The notes: generated by a model from the sequence alone, not told the origin. Positions 8,810-17,820 are shown, counted from the first letter of the stretch. The stretch is DNA of 64,000 nucleotides from Haloactinopolyspora alba (GCF_003014555.1 NZ_PYGE01000002.1:457701-521700), one strand, 5' to 3'. Program-made: numbers and translations.

Positions 8810-9628
8810 TTACCGGCTCCGGGCGGGCTCGCGTCCAGCCACGAGCACCGTGCCGTCGAGCGGGGCGGAAGCGCCGATGCCGGCCAGGACCTCGTCGAGC
8901 TCCGGGCCCGGCGGGTTGCGATGTCCGAGCGCGACCGCGACCACCTGCGTGTGCTCGTCGACGGCCCCGCGGGTACGCAGGCGTGTGACGCTGTGCGCGA
9001 ACGCGTCGAGATCATGATGGTCGTCCACGGGAGGCCCGAGCCCGTTGGTGCAGTCCAGCAGCACCACGTCGTACGTCGGATGGTCGTGCTCGGGCAGCGG
9101 CGCGCCGGTGTCCCAAGCGGCGAGCACCCGGTCGTCGACGTTGTAGAGCAGCGCCGGGCCGACGTGCGGATCGTCCGGCCAGTGCCGTGCGGGCATGGCG
9201 GCGACGGTGTGCCCACTGGCCAGCCGGAGGCGCTGCCCGCCCGACAGTGGCGTCCAGGTCACCGGCCCGGCCGGGGCGACCCACGGCCGGCAGATCTCCA
9301 GCGCCGCCGGCGGGCCGGCGATCTCGAGCGGCGCCTCCCGCCGATCGGTGCCGGCGTGCGCGCTCTGCCGCCAGAACAGCGGCTGCGGGTCGGCGTGGTC
9401 CGGGTGCGCGTGCGTGAACAGGACGGTGCGCACGTCGTCAAGCGGCACTGCGGCCCGACGCGCGCTGCCGGTGTCGATCAGCAGGGTGCGGTCGATCAGC
9501 ACGGACGTCTGTCCGCGAGCCGCGCCCGGGGTTGCCCGCGCCCAGTCGCACGAGCGGCAGCGGCACCACGGATTCGGCCAGCCGTCGCCCGCGCCGGTGC
9601 CCAGCAGGAGGATCTCCACGCGCGCCAT
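8810..9628 (-). CDS. PhnP-like metallo-beta-lactamase-fold hydrolase
   Basis: A 272-residue cytoplasmic metallo-hydrolase. N-terminal LLLGTGAGDGWPNPWCRCRSC carries the C-x-C-x2-C pattern that binds the structural zinc in PhnP-type cyclic phosphodiesterases. The catalytic metal motif appears as FTHAHPDHAD, with later metal-ligand positions at AMPARHW and LGHRNPPG. Similar domains occur beside or fused to cobinamide kinases, but none is encoded here and there are no phn genes nearby. ATG 9628 is preferred because the GGGAGG at about 12 nt upstream abuts the GTG at 9640. Substrate unknown; a phosphodiester is the best guess. Confidence 0.7.
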   Translation of the reverse strand: MARVEILLLGTGAGDGWPNPWCRCRSCDWARATPGAARGQTSVLIDRTLLIDTGSARRAAVPLDDVRTVLFTHAHPDHADPQPLFWRQSAHAGTDRREAPLEIAGPPAALEICRPWVAPAGPVTWTPLSGGQRLRLASGHTVAAMPARHWPDDPHVGPALLYNVDDRVLAAWDTGAPLPEHDHPTYDVVLLDCTNGLGPPVDDHHDLDAFAHSVTRLRTRGAVDEHTQVVAVALGHRNPPGPELDEVLAGIGASAPLDGTVLVAGREPARSR

Positions 9629-9648
9629 TGTCCACGCCACCCTCCCGC

Positions 9649-9702
9649 GTGATCGTCAGGGATCCGCTACTGCTCTGGCGCGAGAAGATCCCTGACGATC
9701 AC
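9649..9702. repeat. Palindromic hairpin element, copy 1
   Basis: The 16-bp arms GTGATCGTCAGGGATC (9649-9664) and its exact reverse complement (9687-9702) flank a 22-nt loop. The loop is shared, with few changes, with the copy at 11851-11912. It lies just downstream of the beta-propeller gene and could terminate it, but the second copy is in an upstream region, which argues for a dispersed repeat. Confidence 0.75.
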
Positions 9703-9711
9703 CGTGAGTGG

Positions 9712-11427
9712 TTACGGAAGCACCGGCACTCGGGAGACGTACTGGTTCGCCGGGTCCATGGCGTCGCTCCGGGTGAAGAACGACAGGAAGTCCGTGCCGT
9801 CCGTTCCGAGCCCGACGTAGTCCCCGGGGAAGAACCCGCCGGCGAACGGCAGGTCCGCCGTGTCGAACGAGGAGTCCGTGACGCGGACCTCGCCCGCCGG
9901 TGTCCAACTGGCCGGGTTCGAGCAGTCCGCGTGGCAATGCACGACGAACTGGTCCGTGCTCGCCTCACCGAGGTCGTCGCCGACCCCGTCGTCCGGGTCG
10001 TTGTTGCGGAAGTCGTAGTAACTCACGGCCACGACCCCGTCGTCGTTGACTCGGACCATCGGGACGAACGCCTGCCGGTTGCCGAGGGGGAGCTCCGTCG
10101 GCGTCTGGTTGATCTTGATCGGATCGGACCAGGTGGACCCGCCGTCGGTGGACATCATGAACGCGATCTCGTCGACGAGCCGGGTCGGGTCGCCGAACCC
10201 GCCGGCCTCGGCGGCGCTGAACCGGGCGTCCTGCCAGACGACGTACAGGTTTCCGTTGTTCGGGTCGACGGTCACCTCCGGGATCACGTCCGCGGTCCGC
10301 ACCGCGTTCTCGCCCGCGAGGGTCGCGTCGCCGGTGGCGTCCGGCAGATAGACACCGACGAACGGCGAGGGCGTGAACAGGGTTCGTGGCAGCATCTTGG
10401 CGGCCCGGATCGGCCGGCCGCGAGGCTCCCAACGCTCGCCCTTGTCCGTGGAGGACTTCAGGGCGACGTTGAAGTCGAACTGCGGGCCGCCGTCGTCGTT
10501 CCTGAAGTTGAGGATCTCGTTGAAGACGTCGACGAGCGTGCCGTCGGGCAGGACCACGATCTGGTTGCCGATGGTCTGGTTGATGCCGCCGGGATCGTAG
10601 AGCTTGCGCACCGGTTCCCAGCTCTGGCCGCCGTCGGTACTTCGCGTGAAGACGGCAGCGCCCTTGAAGGCGAGCCCGCCGCCGAAGACACCGCGGTCGG
10701 GGTTGCGTTTCGCTCCCTCGTTGAGGTCGAGGAAGTCCCACACGGCGTAGACGTGGGAGCCGTCCGCGACGGTCGGGTCGGCGGTCATCGTGTTCTTGTC
10801 GTGCAGGCCCCCGCCTTCGTCGACGGCGAGCGGGATCGGCGGACCCCACTCGGCGTCGGTGACGACGCCGTCCGCCAACGCGGCGGCCGGGACCTTCTGC
10901 GCCACCATGCCGTTTCGTCCGGAGAACGCCCCGGGCTTGCCCTCGGGAAGCTCGACGTCGAAGACCAGGTGCATCAGGTGCAGGTCACCGTTGGGTGCGA
11001 ACGACAGCCACGGGTCCGACGCCCGGTCGAACACGGCGAAGCCCCCACCGGCCGCAGCCGGATTCTCGGTGCAGTCCGTGGTGTTCGGGGGGATCAGGCT
11101 GGTCCAGCTCGCTCCGCCGTCGGCGCTGAGCGCGAGCACGTTGCCGCGAGATCCGCCGTCGCTCCAGCGGTCCTGCTGCCAGAACCCGGCCATGACATCG
11201 GGGTCTGCCGGGCTCACGTCGAACCAGGGTTCGACCTCGCTGTCGAGGAACAGTTGCGAGTTCTCGTCGACCGGGTCGAGCCCACAGGTCGCGTCGAACG
11301 GCGTGGCACCGGTGACCTGAGCCGGCGTGGTCGAACCGAGCGGTCCGGCGACACCCACCAGGCCCGGGGTGAACAACGCCAGGGCGCCGAGCGCCCCCAG
11401 CGACGCCACCAGACGTCTCGTGTGCAT
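9712..11427 (-). CDS. Secreted sialidase-like beta-propeller (Asp-box/BNR repeats)
   Basis: A 571-residue exported protein: a Sec signal peptide (MHTRRLVASLGALGALALF onward, cleavage probably after the GVAGP region) and a beta-propeller with at least four Asp-box motifs, SADGGASW, STDGGQSW, STDKGERW and STDGGSTW. Asp boxes occur in sialidases, photosynthesis-type propellers and carbohydrate-binding proteins. I cannot identify the sialidase Arg triad, so an enzyme role is unproven. No membrane anchor is visible. It lies between two copies of the same palindromic element. Confidence 0.75.
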   Translation of the reverse strand: MHTRRLVASLGALGALALFTPGLVGVAGPLGSTTPAQVTGATPFDATCGLDPVDENSQLFLDSEVEPWFDVSPADPDVMAGFWQQDRWSDGGSRGNVLALSADGGASWTSLIPPNTTDCTENPAAAGGGFAVFDRASDPWLSFAPNGDLHLMHLVFDVELPEGKPGAFSGRNGMVAQKVPAAALADGVVTDAEWGPPIPLAVDEGGGLHDKNTMTADPTVADGSHVYAVWDFLDLNEGAKRNPDRGVFGGGLAFKGAAVFTRSTDGGQSWEPVRKLYDPGGINQTIGNQIVVLPDGTLVDVFNEILNFRNDDGGPQFDFNVALKSSTDKGERWEPRGRPIRAAKMLPRTLFTPSPFVGVYLPDATGDATLAGENAVRTADVIPEVTVDPNNGNLYVVWQDARFSAAEAGGFGDPTRLVDEIAFMMSTDGGSTWSDPIKINQTPTELPLGNRQAFVPMVRVNDDGVVAVSYYDFRNNDPDDGVGDDLGEASTDQFVVHCHADCSNPASWTPAGEVRVTDSSFDTADLPFAGGFFPGDYVGLGTDGTDFLSFFTRSDAMDPANQYVSRVPVLP

Positions 11428-11994
11428 CTACCTCACCTCACTGATTCCGGACCCGTGTCTCGGGCCGGGTCCTTCCGCCCTGGCTCCCTGACGGGGCGAC
11501 CTGGGTGGATCAGGTGACGTAGCTGCTCGTGGCTACCGCCGGCACTCGGTCCGTGACGCGCCCGAAGGGAGTCTTTCCTCTTCGCGCCGGCGTGGGCCCG
11601 GCGGAGCCACAGCCGGCGGGGGACGGGCACGGGCGCATCGGCTACCGTGCCCGTCCGCCGGCTAGTGACGGACGCGTACGTGTCCGGTGTGGTCGTGCTC
11701 GACGAGTGGACCGAGATGGTCTGGACGTGCCCGGCTCGCGGCGGAGTGGCCTGCGCCTCCGGGAGATGGTGTTGTGCGCCGCATGACCCGCCCCCCTTCA
11801 CAACAGCACGTACCAGAAGCTACTCCTCGTCGGCCATTAATCAAGTGCCGCTCGGTGATCGTCAGGGATCCACTACCGCTCTGGCGATAGCACATCCCTG
11901 ATGATCACTGAGCGAGGCGAGCCCGGAACCGGCCGGTGGCCGTTCCCGTCCTAGCTGTGCGGGAGATGTTCACCGGCGTGGTGGGAGGCGGCTC
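11428..11994. other. Gene-free divergent region
   Basis: This 567-nt stretch separates the minus-strand propeller gene from the plus-strand lipoprotein gene. It holds a short hairpin (GGACCCG 11449-11455 with CGGGTCC 11466-11472) in the propeller leader and the palindromic element at 11851-11912. Open frames here have no ribosome sites or recognisable products. Confidence 0.6.
11851..11912. repeat. Palindromic hairpin element, copy 2
   Basis: The 19-nt arms (11851-11869 and 11894-11912) pair with two mismatches. The intervening 24 nt pair further (CTACCGC with GCGATAG), giving one long near-continuous hairpin. Ends and core match copy 1 at 9649-9702. Confidence 0.75.
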
Positions 11995-12462
11995 ATGAGC
12001 TCGCGCAAGTTCGGCATCGTGGTTGGGGTTGCCGCAGTTCTTCTCGGCGGATGCGGCGCGTCCGAATCGCCCGAATCGCCCGACTCGGAGTCATCGGACT
12101 CGTCGGGCGTGTCTGAATCGTTCGACTCGACGACATCGGAGATGAACGCGGCCTGCGCGGCTCCGTTGACGCTCGTCGACCCACGGACGGCCGCGCCTGG
12201 CGAGGAGATCCGGGTCACGGCCAAGTACATGGCGAACGAATGCAACGACACCGGGCGCGATATCGAGGTCGATGGCCTGAAGAACCAACACGTCGTGTGG
12301 ACTCAGGGCGCGGCCGAGATCGAGCTCGCCGTCGTGGACGCCGACGACGAGACCTACGAGGCGAGTACGACGGTGACCGTTCCCCTCGACGCCGGCGACG
12401 GTCCCGCGGAGATCGCCGTCGGCCGCGCCGAGCCCGCCGAGCTCACGGTGCGAGCTGAGTGA
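11995..12462 (+). CDS. Small lipoprotein of unknown function
   Basis: A 155-residue protein with a lipobox signal (VAAVLLGGCGAS, Cys about residue 20) and a Ser/Asp/Glu-rich linker built from repeated SPES/SDS units. A C-terminal all-beta domain of about 100 residues begins near ACAAPLTLVDP and contains only two Cys, which may form a disulfide. GGGAGG lies about 9 nt before the ATG. The domain resembles small extracellular beta-sandwiches, but I do not recognise the family. It ends 2 nt from the convergent GTPase gene. Confidence 0.7.
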   Translation: MSSRKFGIVVGVAAVLLGGCGASESPESPDSESSDSSGVSESFDSTTSEMNAACAAPLTLVDPRTAAPGEEIRVTAKYMANECNDTGRDIEVDGLKNQHVVWTQGAAEIELAVVDADDETYEASTTVTVPLDAGDGPAEIAVGRAEPAELTVRAE

Positions 12463-12464
12463 AG

Positions 12465-14453
12465 TCACCCGGTGTTCTCCAGCCGGTGCGCCAGGCGCAG
12501 CAGGTACTCCTTGCGGTCCAGCGGGTTGTGATCGGTGCGGGGCCGGCTCGGTGGCGGGCCGCTGACCGGCTGGTAATGGTCGAAGCCGCACTCCAGCACG
12601 CCGTCGCCGTGGGTCAGGGACGGGAGCAGGCGCTGCAGCTCGTCCGTGGTCGCCGCGGGAACCGTCCCGTCCACCACGAACGTGCGGCCCTGCGCCTCCG
12701 CCGCGCCGGGCACGGCACGTAACCGCGCCAGGGCGGGCAGCACCGACCCGTACACGTCGTCCGGCACCTCGAGACGGAAGCGGTGCATCGGCTCGTGCAC
12801 CCGGGTGCCGGCCTGCCGCAACGCGCTCATCAGCACCAGCGGCGTCAGCTGTCGGAAGTCTCCGGCCGAGGTGGATATGGCGCTCCATCCGGTGGGTGGC
12901 GCAGGCGTGTAGGCGGAGTCCGTCAGCGTGACCGTGCAGTCGGTGACCCGCCATCCGTGTAGCCCTTGATCCAATGTCCGGTGGACGGTCTCTTCGACCG
13001 CCTTCACGAACGCGTGCGGCAGCGAGCCGCGTTCGATCCCCAGCCGGAACCGCACCCCGGCATCCACCGGCGCGGGCTCGACGCGCAGCCCGACACCGGC
13101 GCGGAACGGGTTGTCGTCGGCGCCCATGATCTCCACGGCGGTCCCGGTGCCGACTGGACGCTCGATGAACAGCGTCGTCGTCTCGCGGAACGCGACGTCC
13201 AGGCCGTACTCGTCCGCCAGTGTCGCCTGGAGCACCTCCTTCTGCACGTCGCCGTAGAGCGAGACGGAGATCTCCCGCCGGACGTCGTCCCGGCGCAGGC
13301 CGATCAGCGGATCCTGCTCGGCGAGCTGGGTCAGCGCGACGTGCAGGGCCGCAGGGTCGGCATGCTCACCCGGAACGACGACGGCCTCCAGCGTCGGCGG
13401 GGCGAACTGGTGCTCGCGCGTGCGCTGCGCCGGAGGTGAGCCGATCGCGTCTCCGACGCGGACGTCGTCCAGCCCGCGGACGGTGCCGATCTGCCCGGCG
13501 ACGACGGTGTCGCGCGCCACCGCGGCGCCGCGGTCGAAGACGTGGATCGCGGTGACCTTCGACTCGCGGCCGTCCCGGAACGGCACCGTCTCGCGGACAC
13601 GCAGCGTCCCCGAGACCATCCGGACGTAGGCGATCTTCTCACCGGCCCGGCCGCGCCCGACCTTGAACACCACACCCGACGGCGGTCCCTCGGCGCCGCC
13701 GTCGGTCGTGGGGAGCAGCGCGGTGATGCCGGCGACGAGGTCGTCGACACCCGCCCCGGTGATCGCCGAGCCGAAATACAGCGGGTGCACCCGAGCCCGC
13801 GCCGTCTGGGTGGCGAGCGCATCGCGCAGACGCCGGCCCGAGGCCGCCGCCTCGTCGTCGACGTAGGCCGCCAGCAGCGCGTCGTCGTGCTCGGTGAGCA
13901 GGTCGAGCAGCGCCGTGGCGAACGACGTGTCGGCAGCGTCGAACGGCACGTGTCGGGCCTCGCGGGTTTGCGCGGCGGCGACCGAACCCATCGGCAGGCA
14001 GTCCGCGGTCAGCTTCTCGCGCACGTCCTGGACGACGTCGTCCGGACGGGCGCCGGCACGATCGACCTTGTTCACGAAGACCAGGGTGGGAATGCGCAGG
14101 CGCTGCAGCGTGCGCATCAGCACTCGGGTCTGCGGCTGCACCCCCTCGACGGCGGAGACGACCAGCACCGCGCCGTCGAGAACGTTCAGCACCCGCTCCA
14201 CCTCGGCGATGAAGTCCGGATGGCCGGGTGTGTCGATCAGGTTGACCGCGACGTCGTCGACGACGAAGGAGGCGACGGCGGACTTGATCGTGATGCCCCG
14301 AGTCCGCTCCAGGGCGAGGAAGTCGGTCCTGGTGTCGCCGTCGTCGACCCGGCCGACGTCGTCGATGACACCGGCGGCGTGCAGCAGCCGCTCGGTCAGG
14401 CTCGTCTTACCGGCGTCGACATGCGCCAGGATCCCCAAGTTCAGTGTTCGCAC
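12465..14453 (-). CDS. Tet(M)/OtrA-like ribosomal protection GTPase
   Basis: A 662-residue EF-G-like translational GTPase. The G motifs are clear: AHVDAGKT (P-loop), IDTPGHPDF (G3) and VNKVD (G4). The rest follows the Tet(M)/OtrA layout, including the domain IV loop. There WSAISTSAGDF occupies the position of YSPVSTPADF in Tet(M), so the aromatic is kept as Trp but the loop Pro is Ala. Tet(M) itself is 639 residues. The known family role is to bind the 70S ribosome and chase tetracycline from the decoding site. Resistance here is inferred. The start is GTG 14453 with GAGGA about 13 nt upstream. The start lies inside an upstream leader frame. Confidence 0.85.
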   Translation of the reverse strand: MRTLNLGILAHVDAGKTSLTERLLHAAGVIDDVGRVDDGDTRTDFLALERTRGITIKSAVASFVVDDVAVNLIDTPGHPDFIAEVERVLNVLDGAVLVVSAVEGVQPQTRVLMRTLQRLRIPTLVFVNKVDRAGARPDDVVQDVREKLTADCLPMGSVAAAQTREARHVPFDAADTSFATALLDLLTEHDDALLAAYVDDEAAASGRRLRDALATQTARARVHPLYFGSAITGAGVDDLVAGITALLPTTDGGAEGPPSGVVFKVGRGRAGEKIAYVRMVSGTLRVRETVPFRDGRESKVTAIHVFDRGAAVARDTVVAGQIGTVRGLDDVRVGDAIGSPPAQRTREHQFAPPTLEAVVVPGEHADPAALHVALTQLAEQDPLIGLRRDDVRREISVSLYGDVQKEVLQATLADEYGLDVAFRETTTLFIERPVGTGTAVEIMGADDNPFRAGVGLRVEPAPVDAGVRFRLGIERGSLPHAFVKAVEETVHRTLDQGLHGWRVTDCTVTLTDSAYTPAPPTGWSAISTSAGDFRQLTPLVLMSALRQAGTRVHEPMHRFRLEVPDDVYGSVLPALARLRAVPGAAEAQGRTFVVDGTVPAATTDELQRLLPSLTHGDGVLECGFDHYQPVSGPPPSRPRTDHNPLDRKEYLLRLAHRLENTG

Positions 14454-14517
14454 GACGTGTCATGTCCTCTGCGTAGATGCGGAATCGCTGCTGAGTGGAC
14501 ATGCACGTACGGCGCAT
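14407..14517 (-). CDS. Candidate 36-residue leader peptide overlapping the ribosomal protection gene
   Basis: On the minus strand an ATG at 14517 with GGAAGGA about 7 nt upstream opens a 36-codon frame (MRRTCMSTQQRFRIYAEDM then an Arg-rich end) that stops with TAA at 14409-14407. It covers the GTG start of the GTPase gene in another frame and runs 44 nt into it. Such arrangements can couple or attenuate translation of ribosome-targeted resistance genes. This is inferred from layout and ribosome site only; no homologue is recognised. Confidence 0.4.
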   Translation of the reverse strand: MRRTCMSTQQRFRIYAEDMTRRANTELGDPGACRRR

Positions 14518-14621
14518 GGGGTGTCCTTCCGTTCGGCGGTGCTCCGGTGCCGACAGTGCACCAACGTCCGGCCCGGCCGGGCAACCGAATTTCGGCGTTC
14601 CGGTTCGTTTATGGTGATCGT

Positions 14622-15152
14622 GTGTCCGGCCCGGGACGAGGATGGCCGCGCGTGCTGCGCGGCGGATTCCTGGCCTGCCTGTGTCTCGTGGTGTCGCTGC
14701 TCGGCCACGCGGCCGGCGGCGGCGCCGTCCACGTCACCGCCGGGCTGCTGGCGGGCGGGCTGGTCGTGGCCGGGTCGTGTATCGCGGTGGCGGGTGCGCA
14801 GCGCGGCTTCGTGGGCATTCTCGTGGCGACCACGGCCGCGCAACTGTTGCTGCACCTGCTGGCCGGCGCCGAGGCGCACCACGGCCACGCCGGCGCGGCC
14901 CCGTCCGGCCCAGGCATGATCACGGCGCACGTGCTGGCGTCGTTGGTGGTCAGCGCGATCGTGGCGGACGGCGAGCGGCTCGTCTGGACCCTGTGCGCCC
15001 TGGTGACGACGCGGCGGCTGCGCGCCCTTCTGGACGTGACCGCCCCGGCCCCGCCAACGGCGTCGGCGCCCGCGGCCGTCGCCGCCGTCCCGATCCCGAC
15101 GCACGCCTTTCCCCGGCAGGGCGCCACCTGGCGCGGGCCGCCGCGTAGTTGA
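14622..15152 (+). CDS. Small membrane protein of unknown function
   Basis: A 176-residue protein with about four to five hydrophobic helices (FLACLCLVVSLLGHAAGGG, LLAGGLVVAGSCIAVAG, GFVGILVATTAAQLLLHLL, MITAHVLASLVVSAIVAD). A His-rich loop, AEAHHGHAGA, and a Pro/Ala-rich cytoplasmic tail follow. The GTG at 14622 is the first in-frame start that avoids the neighbouring divergent gene; no clear ribosome site is seen. The His cluster hints at metal contact. The following gene encodes a haem-type membrane protein, so a role in metal or electron transfer is possible but unproven. Confidence 0.6.
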   Translation: MSGPGRGWPRVLRGGFLACLCLVVSLLGHAAGGGAVHVTAGLLAGGLVVAGSCIAVAGAQRGFVGILVATTAAQLLLHLLAGAEAHHGHAGAAPSGPGMITAHVLASLVVSAIVADGERLVWTLCALVTTRRLRALLDVTAPAPPTASAPAAVAAVPIPTHAFPRQGATWRGPPRS

Positions 15153-15288
15153 CGTCCGCCTGATCGCGGCACTCGGCGCTCCGCGCCGGCCGCGAGCGGA
15201 CCACACGCGTCCCCGCTGCCGGGCTGCGACCGCGACCCGGCAGGTCCCGCACGAGCTCAGTGCGCCCGGCATGAGTGCAGAGGTTGTG

Positions 15289-16326
15289 ATGTCGATGCCC
15301 GATTTCTCCCGAACTCGAGGTGCCCGCCCGCGACGATTCGACACGGCAGAACTGGGACGCGATCTGCGCGCGGCGTCCTGGGACGCGGGCGCCGCGCTGG
15401 CCGTCACGATCGGCCTGTTCGTCTGGTTCTACCGGCGCGTCGAGACCGGCGCCTCGGCGACTGTGCAGATCATGCCGATGCTGGCCGACGCCGACCGGTA
15501 CTGGTTGTACTGGCTGTGCCAGGCGTTCGGCTGGGCCGGCCTGCTGTGGGCCTGGATCACGGTGATGCTGGGGCTGGTGCGCTCGAGCAGCCGGCCCGGC
15601 GGGCTGCGAATATCGGCGGCGCGGCTGGAGAAGTGGCACCGCACCACCAGCCTCACCACGATCGGGCTGATGTTCGCTCACGCGTTGGCGTTCTTCGCCG
15701 AACGGGTGCGCGGCAACGGCGACGGCCACGGCGCCGTTGGCCGGGTGTTCCACGCCTTCGTCGAGGTGTTCGTGCCGGGAGGCTACGACAGCGGCACCGG
15801 CCGCACGGCGATCCTCCTCGGGCTGCTGGCGTTCTACATGGCGATCCCGCTGGGGCTCGCCTACTACTACCGGCAGGCCACGGGCTCGCGGGTCTGGCGG
15901 ACGCTGCACCGGTTCGTCATCGTCGTGTACGTCCTCAGCGTCTGGCACACGCTGCTGTACGGCACGAGCGTGTGGTTCGACGGCTGGTTCCGCACCACCG
16001 TGTGGCTGCTGCAGATCCCCGTCGCGGCGCTGCTGCTGATCCGGCTGCTCGCGCCGGCGCGACCGAGCGAGCGGTTGCGCCGTGACCGGTCGGCGAGTAT
16101 CGGTTTCGCCGCCCGGGCGGCCGGGCGGGTCACCGTGGCCGCGACCGTCGTCGTGCTGCTGGTCGTCGCGGCCAGCGGGCGCGACGGCGGGCGCACGCCC
16201 GGAGGCGAGTCCGCCGAGCTGACCGTCACCCAGGCGATGATCTGGGCCGGTCTGGCCGCGCTCGTGCTGGTCGTGGGTGTCGCGGTGCACCGCTCGTGGC
16301 GCCTCGCCCGCCGCCCGTCCCGATGA
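15289..16326 (+). CDS. Ferric-reductase-like haem membrane protein
   Basis: A 345-residue integral membrane protein with about eight helices. Paired histidines, EKWHRTTSLTTIGLMFAHAL in one helix and RTLHRFVIVVYVLSVWHTLL in another, fit the two-haem four-His core of the ferric reductase/NOX/YedZ-type domain. There is no FAD or NAD domain, so electrons must come from or go to a partner. ATG 15289 has AGAGG 5 nt upstream; an ATG at 15271 is in frame but lacks a ribosome site. Function beyond transmembrane electron transfer is not evident. Confidence 0.75.
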   Translation: MSMPDFSRTRGARPRRFDTAELGRDLRAASWDAGAALAVTIGLFVWFYRRVETGASATVQIMPMLADADRYWLYWLCQAFGWAGLLWAWITVMLGLVRSSSRPGGLRISAARLEKWHRTTSLTTIGLMFAHALAFFAERVRGNGDGHGAVGRVFHAFVEVFVPGGYDSGTGRTAILLGLLAFYMAIPLGLAYYYRQATGSRVWRTLHRFVIVVYVLSVWHTLLYGTSVWFDGWFRTTVWLLQIPVAALLLIRLLAPARPSERLRRDRSASIGFAARAAGRVTVAATVVVLLVVAASGRDGGRTPGGESAELTVTQAMIWAGLAALVLVVGVAVHRSWRLARRPSR

Positions 16327-16413
16327 CCGGCGGGTGAGCACCGTCGTGATCGGGTACGTCTAGGGTGAACGGGCACTGGTTGCCGGGCGTGGTGGAAGGG
16401 CGGTGGCGCCGCG

Positions 16414-17760
16414 ATGGGTTTCGTGACGTCCCAGGTCGTCGATGCTCCCCTGGACGAGGTGTTCGCGTGGCACCAGCGGCCCGGCGCGGTGCACCGGCTG
16501 ACGCCGCCGTGGCAGCCGGTGCGCGTGCGCTCCGAAGCGGAGTCGCTACGGGACGGGCGGGCCGTGCTGTCCGTGCCGCCCGGCCTGCGCTGGGTGGCCC
16601 AGCACCGCGCGGACGGCTACCAGGAACGGCGCCGGTTCACCGACGAGCTCACCTCGTTCCCGTTGCGGACGTTGACGCGGTGGCGGCACGTCCACGAGTT
16701 CGACGCGGCCGGCCCGGAGTCCACCCGGGTGACCGACCGCGTCGACACGCTCGTGCCCGATGCGCTGCTGCGGCCGATGTTCGCCTACCGGCACCGCCAG
16801 CTCGCAGCTGACCTCGCCGTACACGCCGCACATCGGGAAACTCGCGAATCCGGCGCAGAGCCGATGACCGTCGCGGTGTCCGGCAGCAGCGGCCTGGTCG
16901 GGTCGGCGTTGACGGCGTTCCTGTCCACCGGCGGACACCACGTGGTGCGCCTGGTGCGCCGGCCCGCCCGCGCCGGCGACGAGCGGCACTGGCGACCCCA
17001 CGACCCGGACGGCGACCTGCTGGTCGGGGTCGACGCCGTCGTCCACCTGGCCGGTGAGCCCATCGCCGGCCGGTTCACCGACCGGCACCGGCGTGCGCTG
17101 CGTGACAGCCGCATCGGACCCACGCGACGGCTGGCCGAGCTCGCCGCCTCGACCGACGGCGTGCGGTGCCTGGTGACCGCGTCGGCCGTCGGGTACTACG
17201 GCCCCGACCGTGGAAGTGAGGTGCTCACCGAGGACAGCCCGCGCGGCGACGGGTTCCTGGCCGATCTCGTCGACGAGTGGGAACGGGCGTCGACGCCGGC
17301 GCGGGACGCTGGCGTGCGGGTGGTGAACGTGCGCACCGGCATCGTGCAGTCTCCTGCCGGCGGCGTGCTGCGGTTGCTGTATCCGGTCTTCTTCGCCGGG
17401 CTGGGCGGCCGGATCGGCGACGGCAGGCAGTGGATGTCGTGGATCGGTATCGACGACCTGCTCGACGTGTACCTACGGGCGGTGCTCGACGAGCGGCTGA
17501 CGGGCCCGGTCAACGCGGTCGCGCCGGCCCCGGTGACCAACGACGAGTACACCCGTGTCCTGGGCCGGGTGCTGCGGCGGCCGACGCTGCTCACCGTCCC
17601 GTCGGCGGCACCCCGGGCAGTGCTCGGCACCCAGGCCGCCGAGGAGTTCGCCCAGGCCAGCCAGCGCGTCGAGCCGTACCGGCTGGCCGGCCTGGGGCAC
17701 CGGTTCCGCTCTCCCGATCTGGACGGGACACTGCGGCACCTGCTCGGCCGCCTCCCATGA
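16414..17760 (+). CDS. SRPBCC-domain / TIGR01777-type epimerase fusion (SDR39U1-like)
   Basis: A 448-residue cytoplasmic protein. Residues about 1-145 form an SRPBCC (START-like) ligand-binding domain of the coenzyme Q-binding type. From about residue 150 an atypical SDR follows, with a nucleotide-binding glycine motif (VSGSSGLVGSAL), the substrate-loop Tyr region (ASAVGYYG) and a C-terminal DUF1731-like segment (LLTVPSAAPRAVLG). The fusion is known in actinobacteria; substrate and reaction are not established. The stop codon lies inside the left arm of a long palindrome. Confidence 0.8.
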   Translation: MGFVTSQVVDAPLDEVFAWHQRPGAVHRLTPPWQPVRVRSEAESLRDGRAVLSVPPGLRWVAQHRADGYQERRRFTDELTSFPLRTLTRWRHVHEFDAAGPESTRVTDRVDTLVPDALLRPMFAYRHRQLAADLAVHAAHRETRESGAEPMTVAVSGSSGLVGSALTAFLSTGGHHVVRLVRRPARAGDERHWRPHDPDGDLLVGVDAVVHLAGEPIAGRFTDRHRRALRDSRIGPTRRLAELAASTDGVRCLVTASAVGYYGPDRGSEVLTEDSPRGDGFLADLVDEWERASTPARDAGVRVVNVRTGIVQSPAGGVLRLLYPVFFAGLGGRIGDGRQWMSWIGIDDLLDVYLRAVLDERLTGPVNAVAPAPVTNDEYTRVLGRVLRRPTLLTVPSAAPRAVLGTQAAEEFAQASQRVEPYRLAGLGHRFRSPDLDGTLRHLLGRLP

Positions 17761-17813
17761 TCATCGGCACTAACCGGCCATATAGGCGGCAAAGTGCCGA
17801 TGATCATGGGAGG
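17751..17813. repeat. Palindromic hairpin between convergent genes, copy 3
   Basis: The perfect 21-bp arms 17751-17771 and 17793-17813 are continued inward by a weaker stem (CCG-CC with GG-CGG, one bulge). The arms contain TGATCATC/GATGATCA, like the other hairpins at 9649, 11851 and 26243. The stop codon of the epimerase gene is within the left arm. It probably serves as a bidirectional terminator here. Confidence 0.75.
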
Positions 17814-17820
17814 GGACGGG

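Noticed and set aside
11433..11801. A 122-codon minus-strand frame in the 11.4-12.0 kb gap
   Set aside because: No ribosome site, no recognisable fold, and composition like random high-GC sequence.
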